In this document: positions 58,083-64,000 of the stretch, piece by piece
How positions within the stretch are numbered: the first letter of the stretch is position 1
Layout: each line of letters opens with the position of its first letter
Assembly: GCF_006965485.1 (NCBI RefSeq)
Contig: NZ_CP041360.1
Coordinates: 2,666,001 to 2,730,000, forward strand
Reading direction: 5' to 3'
DNA length: 64,000 bases
Origin: Spirosoma sp. KCTC 42546
Lineage (GTDB): Bacteria; Bacteroidota; Bacteroidia; Cytophagales; Spirosomataceae
The notes under the pieces: generated by a model
Databases searched by the model: none
What the model was told of the DNA's origin: nothing
Seen by the model: only the letters and a program-made list of their open reading frames with translations
Program-made: the position numbers and the translations under genes

Positions 58083-58550
58083 ATGAACAAGCGATTAGAA
58101 CGTATTGCCGACCAGGCCCAAATTGGGGGCGTGTGTGCTGGTTTGGCCGATTATTTTGGCATTGATCGTGCATTGGTACGCGTACTTTTTGTGATCGGAA
58201 TTTTCCTGCCGCACTTTCCGGCCATCATCATTTACATTATCTTGTGGATCGCATTACCCGAACGCCGTTTCGATGGTTCTGTATCCCAGTCGTCAGCTTT
58301 CTCTAATCCTTATTTTGCCATGAATCCCTACAATCCGAACAAGCCTGCATCACCCGACCGTAGCATTATTGGCGGGGCCGTACTGATTATCCTGGGTGTC
58401 CTGTTTTTACTGGACCGTTATTTCGACATTGACTTTGGTGATCTATGGCCGTTTGTTCTGATCGCAATTGGTTTGTGGCTGATTTTTAAGGATCGGATCA
58501 AACCTCCTTACGATAATACAACCACCAACGACCCAAACGGAACCCTTTAA
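58083..58550 (+). CDS. PspC-domain membrane protein
   Basis: 155 residues. The PspC domain occupies residues 1-60 (KRLERIADQAQIGGVCAGLADYFGIDRALVRVLFVIGIFLPHFPAIIIYIILWIALPE), with one hairpin-like hydrophobic region. A second hydrophobic part at about 100-140 (GGAVLIILGVLFLLDRYFDIDFGDLWPFVLIAIGLWLIF) resembles the N-terminus of the LiaF-like protein encoded downstream. Both parts are typical of envelope stress proteins. It is co-directional with the LiaF-like gene 241 bp downstream and probably works with it. Confidence 0.9.
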   Translation: MNKRLERIADQAQIGGVCAGLADYFGIDRALVRVLFVIGIFLPHFPAIIIYIILWIALPERRFDGSVSQSSAFSNPYFAMNPYNPNKPASPDRSIIGGAVLIILGVLFLLDRYFDIDFGDLWPFVLIAIGLWLIFKDRIKPPYDNTTTNDPNGTL

Positions 58551-58553
58551 AAA

Positions 58554-58780
58554 ATGTATGATGTAGGATATATGATGTATTAAGTTAATACATCGAACCT
58601 GTTTAAACTTTATTTTTTATATCTCCAATGCGCTTTAGTTTAACCGCGGAGAGCGCTGAGACAAAGTCGCAAAGAACGCTGAGTTTGCTGACTGAATTTC
58701 TTTGCGCGCTTTGCCTTAGCGTTCTTTGCGGTTAATTTGAAAAGTTTAAACAGCTTCATCATATATCCTACATCATACAT
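58554..58780. repeat. Three nested inverted repeats between PspC and LiaF-like genes
   Basis: Outer arms 58554-58577 and 58757-58780 (24 bases, perfect), middle arms 58599-58611 and 58741-58753 (13 bases, perfect), inner arms about 58640-58676 and 58700-58737 (about 28 of 38 positions pair, words AACCGCGGAGAGCGCTGAG and its relatives). Each pair encloses the next, so the whole spacer can fold into one long interrupted stem. Confidence 0.85.
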
Positions 58781-58791
58781 CCTTAAAACTT

Positions 58792-59820
58792 ATGCAACGA
58801 AAAAATGGATTGTTCTGGGGCATTTTCCTGTTAACGCTGGGGGTGTTGTTTTTAGCCCGGCGGGCCGGAATGCTCGATATAGACTGGCATTCATTAGTGA
58901 ATTTATGGCCAGTATTGCTAATTCTGGCGGGTGTAAACCTGATTCTGGAACGTCGTGGAAATCCGGCAGCTTTTGTTACAACTGTCATGCTGGCTGTAGC
59001 CGTGCCAACAACATTGTTCGGGTTCCTGTCGCATAATCGGAACCACGATGAGTTCAACATGCGCTGGCATGATAATGATGACGACGATGATGACAATGGA
59101 AATAACGACAGCGATGACGACGATAATACGGATGACGATTATCGGTCGGAGCGTGAGCATCGGGATTCGGAGAACACAAGAATCCAGACTAACACGTTTG
59201 CCGAAACAATGGACGTCGATACTCGTGAAGCTGTCTTGAAATTGTCAGGGGGCGCTGGCCGGTTTACCATCAGCGATCCCAGTACAGAACTTATCAAAGC
59301 CGATACAAAACAAACCTCGGGTAGTTATTCGATGTCGGTAGATCGGGATGAAACCACCCATATCCCAACCATTGAACTAAAGCCCACGGATGACGATCAA
59401 CACATTGATCTGAAAGATGGCAAGTTCGAGAATCGGGTTGATGTGCACCTGAACGCTACGCCTGTCTGGACAATGGATGTAGCACTTGGAGCAGGACAGG
59501 GGGATTTGGACTTAAGTGCTTATGCTGTCAAGAGCCTGAAAATTGGCGCCGGTGCTGCCGATCTGGATTTAAAACTCGGTGCCAAAGCCGATCTGTCGGA
59601 GATAAAGTTAAACGTGGGAGCGGCTTCAGTAACGGTCCGGGTTCCGAAAGAAGTGGGTTGTCGGATCAAGAAAGACGGTGCCCTGAATCTGGAACAGCTG
59701 GATGATTTTACCGACGTTGGTGGTGGCGAATTTGAAAGCCCTGGTTACGATGCCAGCAAGAAGAAAATGTCCATCCGTTTCGATGGGGGCATTTCAAGAT
59801 TTAAGGTGGTGCGTTACTAA
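58792..59820 (+). CDS. LiaF-like cell-envelope stress response protein with Asp-rich linker
   Basis: 342 residues. Residues 1-75 hold two or more membrane segments (GLFWGIFLLTLGVLFLARR, LWPVLLILAGVNLILERR, FVTTVMLAVAVPTTLFGFL). Residues 90-118 are extremely acidic (many Asp, some Asn). The rest is a repetitive beta-strand region (LKLSGGAGRFTIS, VALGAGQGDLDLS, LKIGAGAADLDLKLGAKADLSEIKLNVGAASVTVRVP, GGGEFESPGY) typical of LiaF/YvqF C-terminal and toast-rack domains. Probable envelope stress sensor or modulator, paired with the PspC protein upstream. The Asp-rich stretch could bind Ca2+ or Mg2+ or act as a spacer; that is inference. Confidence 0.85.
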   Translation: MQRKNGLFWGIFLLTLGVLFLARRAGMLDIDWHSLVNLWPVLLILAGVNLILERRGNPAAFVTTVMLAVAVPTTLFGFLSHNRNHDEFNMRWHDNDDDDDDNGNNDSDDDDNTDDDYRSEREHRDSENTRIQTNTFAETMDVDTREAVLKLSGGAGRFTISDPSTELIKADTKQTSGSYSMSVDRDETTHIPTIELKPTDDDQHIDLKDGKFENRVDVHLNATPVWTMDVALGAGQGDLDLSAYAVKSLKIGAGAADLDLKLGAKADLSEIKLNVGAASVTVRVPKEVGCRIKKDGALNLEQLDDFTDVGGGEFESPGYDASKKKMSIRFDGGISRFKVVRY

Positions 59821-59824
59821 GTCT

Positions 59825-59931
59825 GAACCGGGATTTATATGATTTTACTGACCGACCATGATTTGATTGATAAACTTTCCTTTAAAGTAAAAAATCATAG
59901 TCGGTCAGTAAAATCATATAAATCCCGGTTC
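59825..59931. terminator. 40-bp inverted repeat between convergent genes
   Basis: Arms 59825-59864 and 59892-59931 pair with one mismatch; the second arm reaches the stop codon of the next gene. Loop contains an internal short TTTAAA palindrome. Bidirectional terminator is the likely role. Confidence 0.85.
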
Positions 59932-60383
59932 TAATTTCCCTGATTCAATTTATTGAGCAGCATTTTATTAAACATCTGCTCGGTCTTGTACAACTCCGCC
60001 AATTGCTGCGGACTAATTACTTTTAGGAAACGGCCCATGTATTCGTCATCAAGATCAGCCAGTTTTTGCTTGGTGGCATTGACTTCCCGCAACCCGTTCA
60101 CTAATTGATTATCGTTTAGGTTTGTACGCGACGGTTCGTTGTTCAATTGCCGAATCCGACGGTTTAATTCCTGCTTCTTGGCGTTGTATTCATTGTAAAC
60201 CGCCCAAAATTGCGGAGCCTGATCGGTTGTTAGGTTAAGCCGATTCGTGATCAGGCCAATCTTAGCCGCTTCTATCTTCTGCCGTCCGTTGACGTCGTTC
60301 TGTGCGCTGGCCACCTGTGCCATAAACACCAGCCCAACCAGCCAACCAATCCATGCGTGTCTCATTGTGGTAAAGTTAACCAT
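59931..60383 (-). CDS. Periplasmic Spy/CpxP-like helical protein
   Basis: 150 residues from ATG at 60383; a second ATG at 60365 (MRHAWIGWLVGLVFMAQVASAQ) would leave a tidier signal peptide and may be the true start. The mature part is all-helical and charged: KIGLITNRLNLTTDQAPQFWAVYNEYNAKKQELNRRIRQL, then LADLDDEYMGRFLKVISPQQLAELYKTEQMFNKMLLNKL. LNLTTDQ and ISPQQ resemble the LTxxQ motifs of Spy/CpxP. It is the third gene after the ECF sigma factor, 9 bp from its upstream neighbour, and likely part of an envelope stress set. Confidence 0.8.
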   Translation of the reverse strand: MVNFTTMRHAWIGWLVGLVFMAQVASAQNDVNGRQKIEAAKIGLITNRLNLTTDQAPQFWAVYNEYNAKKQELNRRIRQLNNEPSRTNLNDNQLVNGLREVNATKQKLADLDDEYMGRFLKVISPQQLAELYKTEQMFNKMLLNKLNQGN

Positions 60384-60392
60384 GCTAAAAAA

Positions 60393-60857
60393 TCAGGAAC
60401 CGAGATTCGTATTGTCCAGTCCAGTTTCTTCTTTGATATGTTGCTGAATGTCGATCGGCTGCACATTAAGAAACTGAATCGCTGTTGTATCGCTCCCTAA
60501 TGAAGAATGAAGCTGTTGAGCATCGGCTAGTTCATTTGCATCAACGCCCTGTTCGTCAAGATAAGCGGTAATAACTTCATTGCTTACACCAGCCAATGCC
60601 TCACTCCCCAACGATTCCTGCCGTTGAGGCAAGGTTTGCCAAACAAGTACAGCAATCAGGCTAGCACCTGCCAGCGAGGCTACTGTACGTTGCCAGGACC
60701 AGGTAATACGGAAGGCCGGCTTCGACTTACGAATCGCGCGAGCCTGCACGCGCGATGGCAACGTGTCAAAATAACCGTCTGGTGCCACAAACGGCAATTG
60801 CCGCATGGGATGCTCAGGTGGCAGTTCATCAAGCCGAAATTCGTTTTTATTAGTCAT
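60393..60857 (-). CDS. Small single-pass membrane protein, probable anti-sigma-type partner
   Basis: 154 residues. A cytoplasmic part (NEFRLDELPPEHPMRQLPFVAPDGYFDTLPSRVQARAI) precedes one membrane segment at about residues 57-75 (TVASLAGASLIAVLVW), then a 75-residue outside part rich in Asp and Glu (NEVITAYLDEQGVDANELADAQQLHSSLGSD). It lacks a zinc-binding anti-sigma motif. Its place between an ECF sigma factor gene and a Spy-like gene, all on one strand, supports an anti-sigma or sigma-partner role by context only. Confidence 0.65.
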   Translation of the reverse strand: MTNKNEFRLDELPPEHPMRQLPFVAPDGYFDTLPSRVQARAIRKSKPAFRITWSWQRTVASLAGASLIAVLVWQTLPQRQESLGSEALAGVSNEVITAYLDEQGVDANELADAQQLHSSLGSDTTAIQFLNVQPIDIQQHIKEETGLDNTNLGS

Positions 60858-60929
60858 TATCGTGGTGTGTATCTAATACACAATTTCATTCCCGTGTTTG
60901 CAGATTGGACAGTCTAAAGCGGCTGGGGT

Positions 60930-61502
60930 TTAATCGGTTGTATCAGTTTTAGTCAAATAATCCTCAATTTTTTTAACCGCCAGGTGATAGGATGCTTTTA
61001 AGGCACCAACCGATGTACCGGTAATGTCCGAAATTTCTTCGTACTTCATATCATCGAAGTACTTCATGTTGAACACTAACCGCTGTTTATCTGGTAATTT
61101 TAACAGCGCCTTTTGCAGTTTTAACTGTACGTCTTCACCACTGAGTTCGTTACCCGATGTAACATAATCGGCATTGCTTTCCAGCTTCTGCATTAACTCA
61201 CCTTCCACGTCGCCAATCGGCAGAAAAAAACGTCGACGTTTCTTATTCAGAAAGTTAAGACATTCGTTGGTGGCAATTCGGTATATCCAGGTATATAACT
61301 GACTATCACCCCGAAACTGTTCCAGGCTGTTCCACACTTTTATGAACGTTTCCTGCACCAGGTCGTCGGTATCGTCATGGTCAATGACCATTTTACGGAT
61401 ATGCCAATAAATTTTCTGCTGGTATTGGCGTACCAGCAGATTAAAGGCAAAATTCCGGCTTGACGGGTCGCGGTATTTGGCGAGGATTTCTGCGTCAGTC
61501 AT
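60930..61502 (-). CDS. ECF-type RNA polymerase sigma factor
   Basis: 190 residues with the start at 61502 (MTDAEILAKYRDP); the frame is open to 61577, but the extra 25 residues are encoded by the flanking inverted repeat. Region 2 runs over FNLLVRQYQQKIYWHIRKMV and DDTDDLVQETFIKVWNSLEQF, with LYTWIYRIATNECLNFL; region 4 is LPDKQRLVFNMKYFDDMKYEEISDITGTSVGALKASYHLAVKKI, the -35-binding helix-turn-helix. It directs transcription of a small regulon, probably including the two genes downstream. Confidence 0.94.
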   Translation of the reverse strand: MTDAEILAKYRDPSSRNFAFNLLVRQYQQKIYWHIRKMVIDHDDTDDLVQETFIKVWNSLEQFRGDSQLYTWIYRIATNECLNFLNKKRRRFFLPIGDVEGELMQKLESNADYVTSGNELSGEDVQLKLQKALLKLPDKQRLVFNMKYFDDMKYEEISDITGTSVGALKASYHLAVKKIEDYLTKTDTTD

Positions 61503-61510
61503 TGTTTCAT

Positions 61511-61607
61511 GGTTTACGGTTTTAGGTTTTTGGTTTACGGTTGGTTGGCGCATGTAAACTGCTTTCGCGCCAGCCAACCGTAAACCAAAAACCTAAAACC
61601 GTAAACC
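61511..61607. terminator. 41-bp inverted repeat between transketolase and sigma factor genes
   Basis: Arms 61511-61551 and 61567-61607 pair with one mismatch (words GGTTTACGG, TTTTAGG, TTTTTGG). The second arm reaches the transketolase stop codon; the first arm starts nine bases before the sigma factor start codon. Likely terminates transketolase transcription. Confidence 0.8.
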
Positions 61608-62560
61608 TATTTTCGTGCCATTACTTTCTTAACCTGCTCAACAATTTTGTCGGCAGTCAGGCCATATTTCTGCATCAGTTGATCAGGTGTACCGCTTTCG
61701 CCGAAGGTATCATGAACGCCGATATATTCGAGTGGAGCAGGGAAGTTTTGTGCCAGAACCTGTGCAACGCTATCGCCCAACCCACCATTAATCATGTGCT
61801 CTTCTGCCGATACGGCGCAGCCCGTTTTCTTCACCGATGCCAGAATAGCCTCTTCATCTAACGGCTTAATCGTGTGAATATTGATAATATCGGCTTCGAT
61901 TCCCTGTTCGGCAAGAATTTCACCGGCTTTGATGGCTTCCCAAACCAAGTGGCCTGTGCAGAAAATAGATACATCTTTTCCTTCATTAACGGTCCAGGCC
62001 TTACCAATCTCAAATTTCTGATCGGCGGGGGTAAACACGGGAATCACCGGTCGACCGAAGCGCAAATAAACCGGACCCACATGCTCAGCAATGGCTAGTG
62101 TAGCCGCTTTGGTCTGGTTGTAATCGCAGGGATTGATGACGGTCATGTTGGGTAACATTTTCATCATGCCCAAATCTTCCAGAATCTGGTGTGTAGCACC
62201 ATCTTCGCCTAAGGTTAAGCCTGCGTGGGAAGCACAGATTTTAACATTCTTATTCGAGTACGCCACCGACTGACGAATCTGGTCATATACCCGGCCCGTA
62301 GCGAAGTTGGCAAAGGTTGTGGCAAACGGAATGTGACCACCAATGGTCAAACCCGCCGATACACCAATCATATTGGCTTCGGCAATCCCACACTGAACGA
62401 ACCGTTCTGGATATTCTTTAATAAATGTCTCCAACTTGAGCGAACCCGCTAAATCGGCTGTCAGGGCAATAACGTTAGGATTCGTCCGGCCCAGTTCAGA
62501 TATACCCGCGCCGAAACCCGAACGCGTATCTTTTTTCTCGGTATACTCGTATTTTTTCAT
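61607..62560 (-). CDS. Transketolase C-terminal subunit (split transketolase)
   Basis: 317 residues from ATG at 62560. The pyrimidine-binding domain is shown by GFGAGISELGRTNPNVIALTADLAGSLKLETF, ERFVQCGIAEANMIGVSAGLTIGG (the E of GIAEAN activates thiamine diphosphate) and HAGLTLGEDGATHQ; the C-terminal domain has IINIHTIKPLDEEAI and AVSAEEHMINGGLGDSVAQ. It corresponds to the second half of transketolase, which transfers two-carbon units in the pentose phosphate pathway and needs an N-terminal partner for thiamine diphosphate-binding. No N-terminal subunit gene is adjacent in the window; the upstream neighbour is the TOPRIM-like gene. Confidence 0.93.
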   Translation of the reverse strand: MKKYEYTEKKDTRSGFGAGISELGRTNPNVIALTADLAGSLKLETFIKEYPERFVQCGIAEANMIGVSAGLTIGGHIPFATTFANFATGRVYDQIRQSVAYSNKNVKICASHAGLTLGEDGATHQILEDLGMMKMLPNMTVINPCDYNQTKAATLAIAEHVGPVYLRFGRPVIPVFTPADQKFEIGKAWTVNEGKDVSIFCTGHLVWEAIKAGEILAEQGIEADIINIHTIKPLDEEAILASVKKTGCAVSAEEHMINGGLGDSVAQVLAQNFPAPLEYIGVHDTFGESGTPDQLMQKYGLTADKIVEQVKKVMARK

Positions 62561-62568
62561 GGTCTATA

Positions 62569-63141
62569 TTAATTCGCCGAAGCGAGGGTTTGCAATTTGG
62601 TTAAAAAATAATTGGCACTGGTACAATTTGGGTGCTGAGCCGCGTTTTCGATGCTGAAGCCGTACTTCAACATTCGTCGGGCTAACATCGGTTTTGTACC
62701 AATACCCCGCTGAGTCTTTAATTCAAATAAGCGCTTTAAGGTAGCAAATGGATTGTCCTCTGCTTCTGGATTTATAAACTCAAATGTATTATCTGAAAAC
62801 AGTCGGCGTAAAGTAGTTGAATCACTTAAAAACCAAGATTCGATTTGTTTTACAGCAACAATCACAACTTGACTGTCTTGTTGAGTTATACGCTGACGCG
62901 TTACCGTAATACACTCATCTTGGTCGAGGTCAGTTATAATAACAATGATGTTAGCTCCATTCCTAAATAGTGTATCGCGGATATCTGCGAGACGATGAGG
63001 TAGCAGATTACCACTTCCAGCAACATCGAAAACAGGATTAACACACCTTAGGCCATTTCGATTGAGCCAATCTTGAAAATTGGTTGATTCAATAATTTCT
63101 TGTTCTGTTTTACCTTCACAAATAAAACCAACATTTACCAC
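62569..63141 (-). CDS. TOPRIM-like nuclease-type protein (DUF4276/RloB-like)
   Basis: 190 residues with a GTG start at 63141 (VVNVGFICEGKTEQEII), seven bases inside the end of the ATPase gene; an ATG at 63192 would start deep inside that gene. The motif order matches a TOPRIM domain: a strand followed by EGKTE (Glu 9), then IIVIITDLDQDE (Asp 71 and Asp 73), then VKQIESWFLSD (Glu 101). The C-terminal third is basic and helical (GIGTKPMLARRMLKYGF). Small TOPRIM proteins of this kind occur next to AAA/ABC-type ATPases in defence modules such as OLD-like and PARIS systems. Nuclease activity is inferred. Confidence 0.75.
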   Translation of the reverse strand: MVNVGFICEGKTEQEIIESTNFQDWLNRNGLRCVNPVFDVAGSGNLLPHRLADIRDTLFRNGANIIVIITDLDQDECITVTRQRITQQDSQVVIVAVKQIESWFLSDSTTLRRLFSDNTFEFINPEAEDNPFATLKRLFELKTQRGIGTKPMLARRMLKYGFSIENAAQHPNCTSANYFLTKLQTLASAN

Positions 63142-64000
63142 GCAAGCCCACCTCCGAAAGCATTCATTAGTAAGGCTTCGTCCATCCGCCAATTTTTAAA
63201 TTCCTCCTTTGAAATCTGCTTGATTCGCGTAGCTCCCTGTTTCTTATCGACGATAACCATTTCTTCAGGTTTAAGCCGGGAGATCATGGATTGCGAGTGT
63301 GTATTTAGCCAAATGTGATGGCCCCGTTCTTCGCACATGATACGAAAAAAGTCTACTAACTCACGCGCAACCTGTGGATGAAGGCCATTTTCGGGCTCTT
63401 CGATACAAAGAAATTGAGGCTTATCGTCACTTTGATAAACAGCGGCAAGTATCGCCAGAATGTTGTATGTTCCGTCAGAGATCAGGTCTTTAGTGAAATA
63501 ACTGGGGGCAAATTCCTCGAACCAGTGGAGTTCATCCCGATCATCCACCTCAACGGCTTTAAATCCAGGAACGAATAATTCTAACCATTCAAAGATTTCA
63601 ACCCGAAGTACATTGTCCGTTAGAATTCGCTTTAAAACAGCTTCCAAATTAGTTGCAGCTATATTAAGGGAGCGATCATCTTGATAGTTGACTTTTAATA
63701 GCTTTTCATTACTGACAAAAATTCGGCCGAAACGTTGATAAAATTGGTCCACTGTATCCTGGCGTAAATGAAGCCATACATCATCAATACGATTGGGCTG
63801 CTTAATCTTATCCGTGATAGTGTTGTAAGCAAACTCCATATTGGTGACCTCACTCTCTTTGTCAAATTCAGCGTTAAAGTGAAACCTATCTATGTCAGCG
63901 CCATTCCGGCGACTAATTTTAGTTACTCCCCCAAATTCTCTAAAAACCTCAGAGACTAAGGCTTTTGAACAGCGATTCACAAACTCCAAAGCCTCGAAAA
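63135..64000 (-). CDS. AAA/ABC-type ATPase, AAA_21-like (start beyond right edge)
   Basis: The frame is open to the right edge, so the N-terminus with Walker A is missing. Visible in the last 288 codons: DLISDGTYNILAILAAVY, an ABC-type signature; FLCIEEPENGLHPQVARELVDFF, Walker B with catalytic Glu and D-loop; IWLNTHSQSMISRL, the switch histidine. These are hallmarks of the OLD/RecF-like AAA_15 and AAA_21 groups. It ends with NAFGGGLAW and overlaps the TOPRIM-like gene by seven bases, so the two form one unit. Probably an ATP-dependent sensor or regulator of the TOPRIM partner. Confidence 0.85.
   Translation of the reverse strand, partial: FEALEFVNRCSKALVSEVFREFGGVTKISRRNGADIDRFHFNAEFDKESEVTNMEFAYNTITDKIKQPNRIDDVWLHLRQDTVDQFYQRFGRIFVSNEKLLKVNYQDDRSLNIAATNLEAVLKRILTDNVLRVEIFEWLELFVPGFKAVEVDDRDELHWFEEFAPSYFTKDLISDGTYNILAILAAVYQSDDKPQFLCIEEPENGLHPQVARELVDFFRIMCEERGHHIWLNTHSQSMISRLKPEEMVIVDKKQGATRIKQISKEEFKNWRMDEALLMNAFGGGLAW

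Noticed and set aside
59055..59145. GAT/GAC-rich run as a non-coding microsatellite
   Set aside because: It lies in frame inside the LiaF-like gene and is flanked by well-formed domains on both sides.
61503..61577. Longer start for the ECF sigma factor
   Set aside because: The extra 25 codons are the inverted repeat arm; MTDAEILAKY at 61502 is a normal sigma factor start.

Overview
The window looks like a chromosomal segment of a Bacteroidota species, most likely a Cytophagales member close to Spirosoma. This is an inference from the protein families (PadR-linked FtsX permeases, HxlR regulators, PspC/LiaF pair, ECF sigma factor with small membrane partner), the mid-range base composition and the lack of obvious Shine-Dalgarno sites. 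No rRNA, tRNA, CRISPR array or insertion sequence was seen.

Positions 1-55693 are dominated by 18 consecutive-type genes (17 complete, one cut by the left edge) for about 870-residue double-length MacB/FtsX permeases, all on the minus strand. They fall into four blocks, each opened by a small PadR-family repressor gene at its high-coordinate end: block A (PadR 7016-7354; 3 permeases, running off the left edge), block B (PadR 23824-24150; 5), block C (PadR 44997-45335; 7) and block D (PadR 55355-55693; 3 plus a secreted SnoaL-like protein). No ABC ATPase or membrane-fusion protein is encoded in the window, so these are orphan permeases. Each carries a soluble N-terminal prefix of about 60 residues before the first membrane segment. 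The prefix type follows the block, whereas the permease core types are mixed between blocks. Nearly every permease junction holds a hairpin-forming repeat, of an AT-rich or a GC-rich class.

All four PadR genes share one upstream layout: two 16-17-bp dyads of the form TGTMC-N6-GKACA, separated by exactly 5 bp and lying 98-110 bp upstream of the start codon; then (in B, C and D) a stem-loop; then a GCATTTG box followed 17 bp later by TAAT or TTAT, just before the start codon. This is the strongest unexplained regulatory signal in the window.

Between the blocks lie small cassettes. Between A and B: a RibD/DHFR-like reductase (7627-8151), an aldo/keto reductase (8714-9709) and a divergent HxlR regulator (9874-10230). 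Between B and C: an HxlR regulator (24370-24759) divergent from a DoxX-like membrane protein (24915-25277) around a perfect 34-bp palindrome, and a second small membrane protein. Between C and D: a secreted TIM-barrel sugar isomerase-like protein (45755-46609).

From 56061 the window turns to ordinary chromosomal genes: a membrane-anchored di-haem cytochrome c, a TrpF-like protein lacking the catalytic cysteine, a PspC-domain protein, a LiaF-like protein, and a minus-strand set of ECF sigma factor, small membrane protein (probable anti-sigma) and periplasmic Spy-like protein. The right end carries the C-terminal subunit of a split transketolase, preceded by a TOPRIM-like protein and a truncated AAA/ABC-type ATPase that resemble a two-gene defence module.
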